A stretch of 64,000 bases of DNA, taken from contig CACDZR010000001.1 in NCBI GenBank assembly GCA_902557235.1, forward strand, positions 124,001 to 188,000, written 5' to 3'. Of the stretch, positions 18,531 through 27,882 are shown piece after piece (position 1 is the stretch's first letter; every line of letters begins with the position of its first letter). The notes below the pieces were generated by a model. The model had not been told where the DNA came from. It saw nothing but the letters and a program-made list of their open reading frames with translations, and made no database searches. The position numbers were made by a program, and so were the translations under genes. The DNA comes from an uncultured Pelagibacteraceae bacterium. Lineage in GTDB: Bacteria; Pseudomonadota; Alphaproteobacteria; Pelagibacterales; Pelagibacteraceae.

Positions 18531-18563
18531 ATACTTGACTAATTTAGTCGGGTTTATATATAC
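18531..18563 (+). promoter_or_regulatory. suf operon promoter overlapped by IscR-type operator
   Basis: The dyad ATACTTGACT-AATT-TAGTCGGGTTT (18531-18555) matches the type 1 IscR operator pattern (GACT...AGTC core with flanking ATA and GGGT). TTGACT (18535-18540) inside it is also a good -35, and TATATA (18557-18562) is a -10 at 16-base spacing. The iscR ATG follows at 18582 behind AAGGA. Occupancy by the [2Fe-2S] regulator should block polymerase, giving autorepression of the whole SUF operon. Confidence 0.82.
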
Positions 18564-18581
18564 CCAGTAAAATAAAGGATT

Positions 18582-19007
18582 ATGAAACTTACATCTAAAG
18601 GGAGATATGCGGTAATGGCTTTAGTGGATCTGGCTAGGTTCAACAATATTAACCCAGTATCGCTTAGAGACATCTCACTTAGACAAGGAATATCCCTTGA
18701 TTACTTAGAGCAAATTTTTTCTAAACTCAGAAAAAAAGAGATTGTTCAAAGTGTAAGAGGAAATCAAGGTGGATATGTTTTAAACAAAAAAGCTAAAGAA
18801 ATAAAACTTACTAATATTTTTGATGCTGTTGATGAAAAAGTTAAAACTGTTCAGTGCAAAAAAGAGTCTAAAAAAGGGTGCAACGGTAAATCTACAAAAT
18901 GTTTAACTCATAACTTATGGGACGAGCTTGAAAACCATATTAACGATTTTTTTGAAAAAAAAAGTTTAGAAGATCTTATTCAAGACAATACTGAAAGAAG
19001 AATTTAA
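18582..19007 (+). CDS. iscR: Rrf2-family iron-sulfur cluster regulator (IscR)
   Basis: A 141-residue winged-helix repressor. The DNA-binding domain is [18 protein letters not shown] to about residue 70, with the recognition helix at [16 protein letters not shown]. The cluster ligands are three Cys at about residues 91, 99 and 106, ending CLTHNLW, where the His is the expected fourth ligand. The Cys spacing (7 and 6 residues between) is slightly wider than in E. coli IscR (5 and 5). It senses Fe-S status and is expected to control the following suf genes through the operator overlapping its promoter. sufB starts two bases after its stop. Confidence 0.93.
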   Translation: MKLTSKGRYAVMALVDLARFNNINPVSLRDISLRQGISLDYLEQIFSKLRKKEIVQSVRGNQGGYVLNKKAKEIKLTNIFDAVDEKVKTVQCKKESKKGCNGKSTKCLTHNLWDELENHINDFFEKKSLEDLIQDNTERRI

Positions 19008-19009
19008 AA

Positions 19010-20452
19010 ATGGATACTAGAGAAAAAGATATAGAAAAGTTAAAAGATTATAAATATGGTTTTACTACCGATATAGAAAATATTAAAGCTCCAAAAGGCT
19101 TAAACGAAGACGTCATTAAGTTTATTTCTAATATTAAAAAAGAACCGCAATGGATGTTAGACTTTAGGTTAAAGGCTTATGAGCGATTAAAACTTTTAAA
19201 AGAACCAAATTGGCAAAAACCAAAATATCCTAAGATTGATTATCAAGATTTATATTATTATTCAGCACCAAAAAGCATGAAAGATAAACCAAAAAGTTTG
19301 GATGAGCTTGATCCTAAACTTTTAGAGACATATAAAAAACTTGGAATTCCATTACAAGAGCAAGCAAGACTGAATGGAATTGCAGTCGATGCTGTATTTG
19401 ACTCTGTTTCAGTAGCAACTACTTTTAAAGGTGAATTAACAAAGCATGGAATAATTTTTTGTTCAATGTCAGAAGCAATTCAAAATCATCCTGATCTAGT
19501 AAAAAAATATTTAGGCACCGTAATCCCTGTTACTGACCATTTCTTTGCCACACTAAACTCTGCTGTTTTTACAGACGGGTCGTTTGTTTATATTCCTGAG
19601 GGCGTTAAATGTCCTATGGAGCTATCAACTTATTTCAGAATTAATGCATCAGAGACAGGACAGTTTGAAAGAACATTAATTATCGCTGATAAAGGAAGTT
19701 ACGTTAGTTATCTCGAAGGATGCACTGCTCCAATGAGAGATGAAAATCAATTACATGCAGCAAATGTTGAATTAATCGCTTTAGACGATGCAGAAATAAA
19801 ATATTCAACAGTACAAAATTGGTATCCAGGTGATGAAAATGGTAAAGGTGGAATTTATAACTTTGTTACTAAAAGAGGATTATGTAAAGGGAATAATTCT
19901 AAGATTTCTTGGACGCAAGTTGAAACAGGTTCAGCTATAACTTGGAAATATCCAAGCTGTATTTTAAAAGGTGATAATTCAATTGGTGAGTTTTATTCTA
20001 TAGCAATTACCAATAATCATCAAAAAGCAGACACTGGAACAAAGATGATTCATTTAGGAAAAAATACTAAGAGTAAAATTATTTCTAAAGGAATAAGTGC
20101 TGGATACTCTGATATGACTTATAGAGGTTTAGTAGATATTAATTCAAAAGCTAAAAATTCAAGCAATTATACACAATGTGATTCTTTATTAATGGGAAAT
20201 AAATGTGGGGCACATACAGTTCCATATATTAAGAATAAAAATTTTGACTCAAATATTGCACATGAGGCTACGACATCAAAAATAAGTGAAGAACAATTAC
20301 ATTATTGCCAACAAAGAGGACTTAATCCCGAGGAAGCTGTAGGATTAATTGTTAATGGTTTTTGTAAGGAGGTGCTGCAACAATTACCAATGGAGTTTGC
20401 AGTCGAAGCTCAGAAACTTGTAGGTATTAGCTTAGAGGGGAGCGTTGGTTAA
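19010..20452 (+). CDS. sufB: Fe-S cluster assembly scaffold SufB
   Basis: A 480-residue SufB, the scaffold on which the SufBC2D complex builds iron-sulfur clusters in the cytoplasm. The beta-helix core contains [20 protein letters not shown] and the C-terminal block [18 protein letters not shown], both typical. The family Cys for sulfur acceptance is in the EGC motif. Its last base is the first base of the sufC ATG (20452, TAATG), so translation is coupled. Confidence 0.97.
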   Translation: MDTREKDIEKLKDYKYGFTTDIENIKAPKGLNEDVIKFISNIKKEPQWMLDFRLKAYERLKLLKEPNWQKPKYPKIDYQDLYYYSAPKSMKDKPKSLDELDPKLLETYKKLGIPLQEQARLNGIAVDAVFDSVSVATTFKGELTKHGIIFCSMSEAIQNHPDLVKKYLGTVIPVTDHFFATLNSAVFTDGSFVYIPEGVKCPMELSTYFRINASETGQFERTLIIADKGSYVSYLEGCTAPMRDENQLHAANVELIALDDAEIKYSTVQNWYPGDENGKGGIYNFVTKRGLCKGNNSKISWTQVETGSAITWKYPSCILKGDNSIGEFYSIAITNNHQKADTGTKMIHLGKNTKSKIISKGISAGYSDMTYRGLVDINSKAKNSSNYTQCDSLLMGNKCGAHTVPYIKNKNFDSNIAHEATTSKISEEQLHYCQQRGLNPEEAVGLIVNGFCKEVLQQLPMEFAVEAQKLVGISLEGSVG

Positions 20453-21186
20453 TGCTTAAAATTAGTAATTTAAATGCGAATGTTGAAAACAAATCGATAT
20501 TAAAGGGTTTTTCATTAAATATAAATCCTGGCGAAGTTCATGCAATTATGGGTCCAAATGGTTCAGGAAAAAGCACATTATCCAACATTCTATCAGGAAA
20601 AAAAGGGTACGAAGTATCAGGTGAAATCTTATTTGAAAATAAAAATTTATTTGATCTTGAGACCGAAGAAAGAGCACACAAAGGAATATTTTTGGCTTTT
20701 CAATATCCATTAGAAATTCCAGGTGTAAATACAAATATATTTTTAAAAACTTCTTTAAATGCAATAAGAAAAGCACGAGGTGAGAAAGAGTTAGATGCGA
20801 TCGAGTTTTTAAAACTTGTAAAAGAAAAAGCCAAAGAATTGAAGTTTGATGAAGAAAAACTAAATAGGCAATTAAATGTTGGGTTTTCAGGTGGAGAAAA
20901 AAAGAAAAATGAAATTTTACAAATGTCTATGTTGGCCCCTAAATTATCTATTTTAGATGAGACAGATTCAGGATTGGATATAGATGCATTAAAAATAGTT
21001 GCTGATGGAGTGAATACTTTAAGAAATAAAGATAATTCCTTTTTAATCATTACCCATTATCAAAGATTATTGGATTACATCAAACCAGATTTTGTTCACG
21101 TTCTAATGAATGGAAAGATAATTAGATCTGGTGGTCCAGAATTAGCAATTGAATTAGAAAAAAAAGGATACGAAAGTTTTAATTAA
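20452..21186 (+). CDS. sufC: Fe-S assembly ATPase SufC
   Basis: A 244-residue ABC-type ATPase without membrane partners that powers SufB-SufD remodelling. Walker A is GPNGSGKST, the signature is GFSGGEKKK, and Walker B is LSILDETDSGLD. Length and motifs are normal. The gene is packed between sufB and sufD with no intergenic bases: sufD starts immediately after its stop. Confidence 0.97.
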   Translation: MLKISNLNANVENKSILKGFSLNINPGEVHAIMGPNGSGKSTLSNILSGKKGYEVSGEILFENKNLFDLETEERAHKGIFLAFQYPLEIPGVNTNIFLKTSLNAIRKARGEKELDAIEFLKLVKEKAKELKFDEEKLNRQLNVGFSGGEKKKNEILQMSMLAPKLSILDETDSGLDIDALKIVADGVNTLRNKDNSFLIITHYQRLLDYIKPDFVHVLMNGKIIRSGGPELAIELEKKGYESFN

Positions 21187-22440
21187 ATGAGTGAGCAATT
21201 ACAATCAGATTTTGACAAAATAGTGAAAAATTCAAAATTTTCTAATAAGGAAATTCAATTAAAAAAAGATTTCTTAAATAAGTTTATAGAGAGTGGTTTT
21301 CCAAATAGAAAGCAAGAAGATTGGAAGTTTTTAGATATAAGTCAGATCATTAAAAAAAATATTAGTGATTTAAGTTATTTTATTGATTACTCGCAATCAA
21401 ATAAGATTGATCTATCTACTTTTGTTGATGGCTTGGAGCACAATAAGATTATCTTTTTAAATGGAAGAATTGAAAAAATTGATTTTAATCATGAAGACCA
21501 AAATAAAATTGAAATAAGTGATGAGACAAAAAAAGATATATCATTTGATTATGAAAACTCATTAATTGATTTAAATAGTGCATTTACTGATAAAGTTTTT
21601 AAAATTCTGGTTAAAAAAAATTATTCTCTTAAAAAACCTTTGATAATTTATCATTCAACAAACGATAGTATAAAGTCCACTAATATCAATTTGAGATTAG
21701 ACTTTGAATTAGGTGAAAATAGCTGTCTAAAACTTATTGATTATTTTGCTAATAACATAACAAAAAATTTTATTAATATTTTTTATAATTTTGATTTAAA
21801 AAAAGACTCAATTCTTAAAAATTATAAAATTGATAAATTTAGAAATGATAATTTAACATATTCTTTTAATAATATTGAACAAGGTAATAATAGTGTTTCA
21901 GAAACTTTTATATTATCTGCTGGCTCAGATTATTTAAAAAATGAAATTAATTGCAATCTCAATGGTGAGTATTCCTCTGCTTTTATAAATGGAGTATTTT
22001 CGTTAAAAGAAAATCAACAACACGAAATTAGAACTACAATCAACCATTTAGTGGAGAACACGAAAAGTTATCAGCTTATTAAAAGTGTTCTTGGAAAAAA
22101 TTCAAAATCCGCATATCAAGGAAGAATATTTGTAAACTCAAAAGCTCAAAAAACTGATGGGTATCAATTAAGCAAAGCAATACTATTAGATGAAACATCT
22201 GAGTTTAATGCAAAACCAGAATTAGAAATTTATGCTGACGACGTAAAATGCTCTCATGGATCAGCATCCGGTAGCTTGGATGAAAATTCAATTTTTTATT
22301 TAATGTCTCGTGGTTTGAATTATCAACAATCTAAAGAGCTTTTGATTAATGGATTTTTATTAGATGTTGTTGAAAAAATCACTGACTTAGAAATAAAAAA
22401 CTTAATAAAAAATATTATTGGATTAAATGAATATAAATAA
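21187..22440 (+). CDS. sufD: Fe-S assembly protein SufD
   Basis: A 417-residue SufD, paralogous partner of SufB in the SufBC2D scaffold. The N-terminal RKQEDWKF motif and the C-terminal KCSHGSASGSLDENSIFYL then SRGLNYQQSKELLINGF blocks are diagnostic, including the conserved His/Cys used with SufB. The middle section is diverged and Asn-rich, as in other SAR11-type proteins. It overlaps sufS by 14 bases (22427-22440). Confidence 0.95.
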   Translation: MSEQLQSDFDKIVKNSKFSNKEIQLKKDFLNKFIESGFPNRKQEDWKFLDISQIIKKNISDLSYFIDYSQSNKIDLSTFVDGLEHNKIIFLNGRIEKIDFNHEDQNKIEISDETKKDISFDYENSLIDLNSAFTDKVFKILVKKNYSLKKPLIIYHSTNDSIKSTNINLRLDFELGENSCLKLIDYFANNITKNFINIFYNFDLKKDSILKNYKIDKFRNDNLTYSFNNIEQGNNSVSETFILSAGSDYLKNEINCNLNGEYSSAFINGVFSLKENQQHEIRTTINHLVENTKSYQLIKSVLGKNSKSAYQGRIFVNSKAQKTDGYQLSKAILLDETSEFNAKPELEIYADDVKCSHGSASGSLDENSIFYLMSRGLNYQQSKELLINGFLLDVVEKITDLEIKNLIKNIIGLNEYK

Positions 22441-23647
22441 CATTAAAAAAGAATTTCCAATTTTTGATGAAAAAATTCAAAATAATGATTTAGTTTATTT
22501 GGATAGCGCTAATTCATCTCAAAAACCCAAGGTTGTTCTGGATAGAATAAATGATTTTTACTCTAAGCAATTTTCAAATGTAGGAAGAAGTATTCATTAT
22601 TTAGCTGTAGCAGCTACAAATTTATATGAAAATACAAGGACTTCTGTTCAAAAGTATATAAATGCAAAAGATAAAAATGAGATCGTATTTACCAAAGGTG
22701 CTACGGAGGCCTTGAATTTAGTAGCTAATACTCTGGGTCAAGCAATCTTGGAACCTAATGATGAAATTTTAATTACAGAATTAGAGCATCATTCAAATTA
22801 TGTTCCATGGCATTTTTTAAGAAAATCAAAAAATATTAAAATAAAATTTGCAGAGATTAATGAAGATGGGGATATACCAATAGAAAATATAGAGAAAGAA
22901 ATTACAGAAAAAACTAAAGTAATAGCTATAACTCATTTATCAAATGTTACTGGCGCAGTTTTACCAATCAAAGAGATAACTCAATTAGCGCACTCAAAAG
23001 GTATTGTCGTCGTAGTAGATGGATGTCAGGGAGGACCACATTTAAAATTAGATATGCAAGACTTAGATTGTGATTTTTATGCAATATCATGTCATAAAAT
23101 GTACGGTCCAACAGGTCTTGGAGTTTTGTACGGGAAAAAGAAATGGTTAGAGCAACTTCCACCATATCAAGGGGGCGGAGGTATGATTAATGAAGTAAAA
23201 AAAGATAGGATTTCTTATGGAGATCTTCCAAATAAGTATGAAGCCGGAACCATGGCTACAGCACAAGTCATTGCGTTTAATGAATCAATAAAGTTTTTGG
23301 AAAGTATTGGAATTGAAAATGTAATTAAGCATGAAAAAGAATTAATAGAATACGGCCAAGAAATTTTAAAAAAGAATAATTCTGTGAAATTAATTGGAAA
23401 TCCTAAAGAGCGAGGTGGAGTATTATCTTTTACTGTAGAAGGAGTTCATCCACATGATATTGCAACTATTCTAGATGAAACTGGGGTTGCTATAAGAGCA
23501 GGTCATCATTGTTGTCAAATACTTCATGACAAATTAGGCATACCTGCAAGTGCACGTGCATCACTAGGAGTTTATAACACTAAAGATGACTTAGATAAAT
23601 TGAATGAAGGTATTAATAATTGTAAAAAAGTATTTGATTTAAAATGA
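22427..23647 (+). CDS. sufS: Cysteine desulfurase SufS
   Basis: A 406-residue PLP enzyme converting Cys to Ala and a protein persulfide. The PLP Lys is in SCHKMYGPTGLG; VDGCQGGPHLK holds the cofactor Asp; the catalytic loop Cys is in RAGHHCCQILHDKLGI. Group II (SufS-type) features fit the operon. It overlaps sufD by 14 bases, and sufU starts inside its last codons (four-base ATGA-type overlap), so the sulfur donor and its acceptor are coupled. Confidence 0.96.
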   Translation: MNINNIKKEFPIFDEKIQNNDLVYLDSANSSQKPKVVLDRINDFYSKQFSNVGRSIHYLAVAATNLYENTRTSVQKYINAKDKNEIVFTKGATEALNLVANTLGQAILEPNDEILITELEHHSNYVPWHFLRKSKNIKIKFAEINEDGDIPIENIEKEITEKTKVIAITHLSNVTGAVLPIKEITQLAHSKGIVVVVDGCQGGPHLKLDMQDLDCDFYAISCHKMYGPTGLGVLYGKKKWLEQLPPYQGGGGMINEVKKDRISYGDLPNKYEAGTMATAQVIAFNESIKFLESIGIENVIKHEKELIEYGQEILKKNNSVKLIGNPKERGGVLSFTVEGVHPHDIATILDETGVAIRAGHHCCQILHDKLGIPASARASLGVYNTKDDLDKLNEGINNCKKVFDLK

Positions 23648-24108
23648 ACTTAAAAGAATTATATCAAGAAATAATTTTAGAACATGGAAAGAACCCTAGA
23701 AATTTAGGAAAAACAGAAAATTTTAATAAAGATGCAAAGGGTAATAATCCATTATGTGGGGATAATGTACATGTGTATTTGAAATTAAATGATCAAAGAA
23801 AAGTAGAAGATATTTCTTTTGAGGGAAGTGGATGTGCAATATCAATGGCATCAGCCTCTATAATGACTGATTTGATAAAAGGAAAAAGTGATAATGAAGC
23901 TAAAGAAATAATTGAAGATTTTTTAGGAATGATAAAAGAAAACCCTGAACTTAAAAATAATATTTTGAAAGAAGATGATAAAACAAAATTAATGTGTTTA
24001 TCAGGTGTGAAACAATATCCAATGAGAGTTAAATGTGCTACTTTATCATGGCATACGTTAGTGTCTGCAATGGAAAATGATGGAAAAGAAATAACTACAG
24101 AAAAATAA
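23644..24108 (+). CDS. sufU: SufU-type sulfur-transfer/scaffold protein
   Basis: A 154-residue IscU/SufU fold. The three conserved Cys are in NPLCGDN, GSGCAIS and VKCATLSW, with an extra Cys in MCLSGVKQYP. The insertion between the second and third Cys marks SufU rather than IscU. In SufU systems this protein takes the persulfide from SufS and replaces SufE, and no sufE is present here. It is followed two bases later by the DUF59 gene. Confidence 0.92.
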   Translation: MNLKELYQEIILEHGKNPRNLGKTENFNKDAKGNNPLCGDNVHVYLKLNDQRKVEDISFEGSGCAISMASASIMTDLIKGKSDNEAKEIIEDFLGMIKENPELKNNILKEDDKTKLMCLSGVKQYPMRVKCATLSWHTLVSAMENDGKEITTEK

Positions 24109-24110
24109 TT

Positions 24111-24407
24111 ATGGATATTAAAAACAAAATAATTGAAGAAATCAGGAAAATTTACGATCCAGAATTACCAGTGAATATATATGAACTTGGTTTAATTTAT
24201 GATATAAAAGTAAATGGTCGTAAGGCTGATATTAAAATGACTTTAACTACACCCAATTGTCCGGTTGCAGAAAGTTTACCGAAAGAGGTAAAAGAGGGTG
24301 CTATGCAAGTAGAGGGAATAGATGATGTAAATCTCGAATTGGTGTGGGACCCTCCTTGGAATAAAGACATGATGTCAGACGCAGCAAAATTGGAGTTAAA
24401 TTTGTAA
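24111..24407 (+). CDS. sufT: SufT-like MIP18/DUF59 protein
   Basis: A 98-residue DUF59 protein with IRKIYDPELPVNIYELGLIY and TTPNCPVAE. The conserved Cys in TPNC is the likely cluster or sulfur ligand. DUF59 proteins associated with suf operons (SufT) help mature Fe-S proteins. The stop shares its last base with the ATG of sufA (TAATG at 24405-24409). Confidence 0.9.
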   Translation: MDIKNKIIEEIRKIYDPELPVNIYELGLIYDIKVNGRKADIKMTLTTPNCPVAESLPKEVKEGAMQVEGIDDVNLELVWDPPWNKDMMSDAAKLELNL

Positions 24408-24739
24408 TGAACCCTATTATTAAATTAAGTGACAATGCAGCTTTAAGAATTAAAGAAATAATGTCGAATGCTGAAAAGAATGCGGTTGGTGTAAGAGTTT
24501 CAGTAAAATCAGGGGGTTGTGCAGGTATGTCTTATGTTATGGAATATTCAAAGGAAGTTAATCCAAATGACGAATTGATCGAAGACAAAGGAGTAAAGGT
24601 TTATATTGATTCGGCTGCAGTTATGTACCTTTTAGGAACTGAAATGGATTATAAAAAAGAAGACTTTTCATCGTCATTTGTCTTCAATAATCCCAATGAA
24701 ACCGAGCGTTGTGGCTGCGGAGAGTCTTTTAAAGTTTGA
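24407..24739 (+). CDS. sufA: A-type Fe-S carrier protein (SufA/ErpA-like)
   Basis: A 110-residue HesB/IscA-fold carrier. The three cluster ligands are present: Cys in SGGCAGMSY and the C-terminal pair CGCGESF. It probably receives clusters from SufBC2D and passes them to apo-proteins. It is the last recognisable member of the suf operon. I cannot tell SufA from ErpA or IscA by sequence alone, so the symbol follows context. Confidence 0.92.
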   Translation: MNPIIKLSDNAALRIKEIMSNAEKNAVGVRVSVKSGGCAGMSYVMEYSKEVNPNDELIEDKGVKVYIDSAAVMYLLGTEMDYKKEDFSSSFVFNNPNETERCGCGESFKV

Positions 24740-24761
24740 TCCCATTTTGAACATATCAGGG

Positions 24762-24789
24762 TTGCAATAAACGCATAGATATGTAATAT
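24762..24789 (+). promoter_or_regulatory. Putative promoter for the 56-codon ORF
   Basis: TTGCAA (24762-24767) and TAATAT (24784-24789) are separated by 16 bases. Initiation about seven bases downstream would fall almost exactly on the ATG at 24797, implying a leaderless mRNA. Pattern only, with no supporting data. Confidence 0.4.
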
Positions 24790-24796
24790 CCTATTT

Positions 24797-24967
24797 ATGA
24801 ACGTCTTTGAATTTAGAAATTTGCTAAACAGTGAAGACAGAAAAGAGAAGAGAAAAACTTTTATAAGATCTCTAATTAAATCTGTTGATACTGGTGCAAA
24901 TGGAACACTTGATTACATTGTTAAAAAAGGTTCTGGCAAAAATAAAATTGCTAAAACTAGACAATAA
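24797..24967 (+). CDS. Small basic hypothetical protein (56 aa)
   Basis: An open frame of 56 codons from ATG 24797 to TAA 24967, filling most of the otherwise empty space between sufA and glnA. The protein is charged (many Lys, Arg, Asp) and has no membrane helix; it begins MNVFEFRNLLNSEDRKEKRK. I do not recognise it. Support comes from its fit to the gap, ending three bases before the convergent glnA stop, and a promoter-like sequence just upstream. It has no Shine-Dalgarno. It may instead be a chance ORF. Confidence 0.5.
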   Translation: MNVFEFRNLLNSEDRKEKRKTFIRSLIKSVDTGANGTLDYIVKKGSGKNKIAKTRQ

Positions 24968-24970
24968 AAA

Positions 24971-26377
24971 TTAACAACTGTAATACATCTCAAACTCTAT
25001 CGGATGAGGTGTGTGCTCAAAATTGTGTATTTCTTCAAACTTCAATGCAATATAAGCATCAATTTGATCATCAGTAAATACATTCCCTTGTTTTAAGAAA
25101 TCTCTATCTTTATCAAGACTTTCCATTGCTTCTCTTAAAGATCCACAAACAGTAGGAATTTTCTTAACTTCATCTTCTGATAAAGCATAAAGGTCCTTAT
25201 CAAAAGATTTACCTGGATCAATTTTATTCTTAATTCCATCTAAGCCAGCCATTAACATTGCTGCAAAAGTTAAATATGGATTACCAGCCGCATCACCAAA
25301 TCTAATCTCGCACCTAGCTGCTTTCTTACTTAATGTAATTGGAATTCTACATGATGCTGATCTATTTCTTGCAGAGTAAGCTAATAAAACTGGAGCTTCA
25401 AATCCTGGAATTAGTCTTTTATAACTATTTGTTGTAGCATTTGAAAAAGCGTTTATTGCTTTTGCATGTTTTAAAATTCCACCTATGTAGTGTAAAGCTG
25501 TATCAGATAAACCTGCATATTTATCACCAGAGAATAATGCAGTATCGCCTTTCCAAATCGATTGGTGAACGTGCATTCCTGAACCATTGTCACCTTTGAC
25601 AGGCTTAGGCATAAATGTAGCTGTCTTACCAAAAGAGTGAGAAACCATGTGTACAGCATATTTATAAAGCTGTAAGTTATCTGCTTGATCTACAAGGGTT
25701 CCAAAATACATTCCAAGTTCATGTTGACTAGGGGCAACTTCATGGTGGTGTTTTTCAACTTTAATGCCCATTTCTTTCATAGCTTTAAGATATTCACTTC
25801 TCATATCTTGTTCACTATCAACTGGTGGAACTGGGAAGTAACCACCTTTAATTCCTGGTCTATGGCCCATATTGCCATTTTCATATTCTCTTCCTGAATT
25901 GTAAGGACCTTCCTTACTATCTATTTTAAATCCAGTTTCATTCATGTCATTTTTGAATCTTACGTCATCAAACACAAAAAATTCAGCTTCTGGACCAAAA
26001 TAAGCTTTATCACCAATTCCTGAACTTTTTAAATAAGCCTCAGCTTTTTTAGCTGTTCCTCTAGGATCTCTTTCATAAGGATCCTTTTTAATTGCATCTA
26101 AAACATCGCAAAAAAGATTTAATGTATTATGAGATGTGAATGGATCTACTATCGCTCTAGAATTATCTGGCTTAAGGATCATGTCAGATTCATTAATAGC
26201 TTTCCAACCAGCTATAGAGGAACCATCAAAAAAAATTCCTTCATTCAACATTTCTTCGTCCACCATTTTGGCATCCATGGTTACATGTTGAAGTTTACCT
26301 CTAGGGTCTGTAAATCTTAGATCTACGTATTCAATGTCTTTATCTTTAATAGTTTTTAATACATCGCTTGAACTCAT
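24971..26377 (-). CDS. glnA: Glutamine synthetase, type I
   Basis: A 468-residue GSI that makes glutamine from glutamate, ammonia and ATP, the main ammonium assimilation step. Visible are [15 protein letters not shown], the metal and substrate block [26 protein letters not shown] and [10 protein letters not shown]. The adenylylation Tyr is kept in [10 protein letters not shown], so regulation by GlnE is possible. ATG 26377 follows a GGAGAG ribosome site. The 141-base divergent leader shows no clear RNA structure that I recognise. Confidence 0.98.
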   Translation of the reverse strand: MSSSDVLKTIKDKDIEYVDLRFTDPRGKLQHVTMDAKMVDEEMLNEGIFFDGSSIAGWKAINESDMILKPDNSRAIVDPFTSHNTLNLFCDVLDAIKKDPYERDPRGTAKKAEAYLKSSGIGDKAYFGPEAEFFVFDDVRFKNDMNETGFKIDSKEGPYNSGREYENGNMGHRPGIKGGYFPVPPVDSEQDMRSEYLKAMKEMGIKVEKHHHEVAPSQHELGMYFGTLVDQADNLQLYKYAVHMVSHSFGKTATFMPKPVKGDNGSGMHVHQSIWKGDTALFSGDKYAGLSDTALHYIGGILKHAKAINAFSNATTNSYKRLIPGFEAPVLLAYSARNRSASCRIPITLSKKAARCEIRFGDAAGNPYLTFAAMLMAGLDGIKNKIDPGKSFDKDLYALSEDEVKKIPTVCGSLREAMESLDKDRDFLKQGNVFTDDQIDAYIALKFEEIHNFEHTPHPIEFEMYYSC

Positions 26378-26518
26378 AATCTCTCCTTTATAATTCTGAC
26401 CGTTGTAATAACAAAAAAAGACTGATAAATAATGCTCTTTTAATTGATATCACCTATGCATTTTTTACATAAGTTTAATAGGTAATGAGCAAATTAACTA
26501 ACAATTAAAAGTTGAATA

Positions 26519-26998
26519 ATGACTTTATTAAATAAAGAGCCAGTAAAACGAGTTGAAAACATCCTTAAAGAATTTGATCAATCTCTAAATATTATTGTTC
26601 TTGAAACTTCTGCTCGAACTGCCGATGAAGCTGCTTCATCTTTAGGTTGTGAGGTAGGAGCAATTGTAAAAAGTTTACTTTTTAAAACTGAAAATAGCTT
26701 CACTTTATGCTTAGTTGCTGGTGACAAAAGAGCTTCATTAAACAGTATTAAAAAATTACTTAAAATAAAGGATGCATCTATGGCTTCAGCTGAAGATGTA
26801 AAAAATATTACAGGTTATACTATTGGAGGGGTTTCACCTGTTGGTCATTTAAGAAAAATTGAAATTTTAATAGATAAATCTTTAAGTAGATTTAGATCAT
26901 TATATGCTGCTGCAGGTCATCCAAACTGCGTATTTAAAATAGATTTTACAAAATTACAAAAAATTACAAACGGACATATCGAAGAGATTACTGAATGA
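26519..26998 (+). CDS. YbaK/EbsC-family aminoacyl-tRNA deacylase
   Basis: A 159-residue YbaK/ProX-type domain that in this family hydrolyses mischarged tRNA (Cys-tRNA-Pro or Ala-tRNA-Pro). Landmarks are TADEAASSLGCEVGAIVKSL, with the catalytic Lys, and GYTIGGVSPVGH. It has no Fe-S or synthetase domain, so it acts in trans. It overlaps the downstream DMT transporter by four bases (ATGA), suggesting one transcript. Confidence 0.88.
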   Translation: MTLLNKEPVKRVENILKEFDQSLNIIVLETSARTADEAASSLGCEVGAIVKSLLFKTENSFTLCLVAGDKRASLNSIKKLLKIKDASMASAEDVKNITGYTIGGVSPVGHLRKIEILIDKSLSRFRSLYAAAGHPNCVFKIDFTKLQKITNGHIEEITE

Positions 26999-27882
26999 GA
27001 CAGCCTAAAATTATTGATTACCTTTTATTGGTTTTACTTGCATTAATTTGGGCATCTGCTTTTTTTAATATTAAGATTGCAACATACTCATACGGCCCAG
27101 TTACCATTGCATTTTTAAGAGTTTTCTTTGGTGCTATTCCAGTTTTATTACTTTGTTATTATAAAAATATTAAAATAGAAGCTTTCTCAAAAGATTGGCA
27201 CTGGTTTGCTATGATAGGATTTATAAACTTGGTAGCACCATTTTTTTTAATAGCTTATGGAGTTCAATCAGTTCAAAGTAACTTAGCTGCAATTTTAATG
27301 TCTACAACACCTTTAAGTTCAACTGTGCTTGGTCATTTTTATACGACAAATGAAAAATTTAATTTTATTAAAACATTCGGGATTTTGATAGGATTCTCAG
27401 GAATACTTTATTTATTTTCAGATAATCTGTTAATAGATGAAAATAACTTTATATCTGCTTTGCTAATACTTTTAGGTTCAACTTGCTACGTAGTTGGTGG
27501 TGTACTTACTTTAAGAATTAGTAAGAAAAAAAATGAAAATGTGACTGGATCTATATTAATTTGGGCAACAATAATTTTGATACCACTTGTTAGTTTTATA
27601 GAACAACCTTGGAACCTAACACCAAGATTAGACTCAACTGTGTCAGTAATATATTTAGGTCTTGTTTCAACAGGTATAGCTTGGTTATTAAGATTTAGAA
27701 TTTTAGTAAATAATGGATTAATTTTCCAATCACAAGTATCATACTTAATTCCAATTTTTGGAACAATTTTAAGTTATATATTTTTAAAAGAATTAATTAC
27801 TACAAAAGTATTAATTTCTTTAATAGCTGTTTCAGTCGGAATTTATTTTGTAAGAAAAGCAGATTACAAAAAAACTACTTAA
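26995..27882 (+). CDS. EamA/DMT-family transporter
   Basis: A 295-residue inner-membrane protein with about ten hydrophobic segments arranged as two EamA repeats (about residues 8-140 and 150-290). The first repeat starts LLALIWASAFFNIKIA and includes the typical FLRVFFGAIPVL. Substrate cannot be read from the sequence; relatives export amino acids or metabolites. It overlaps the upstream deacylase by four bases. Its stop overlaps the convergent mmuM by eight bases (27875-27882). Confidence 0.88.
   Translation: MRQPKIIDYLLLVLLALIWASAFFNIKIATYSYGPVTIAFLRVFFGAIPVLLLCYYKNIKIEAFSKDWHWFAMIGFINLVAPFFLIAYGVQSVQSNLAAILMSTTPLSSTVLGHFYTTNEKFNFIKTFGILIGFSGILYLFSDNLLIDENNFISALLILLGSTCYVVGGVLTLRISKKKNENVTGSILIWATIILIPLVSFIEQPWNLTPRLDSTVSVIYLGLVSTGIAWLLRFRILVNNGLIFQSQVSYLIPIFGTILSYIFLKELITTKVLISLIAVSVGIYFVRKADYKKTT

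Noticed and set aside
26378..26518. glnA leader as a glutamine riboswitch.
   Set aside because: The 141-base spacer has only a weak AATGC...GCATT pairing and no glnA-motif features that I recognise.
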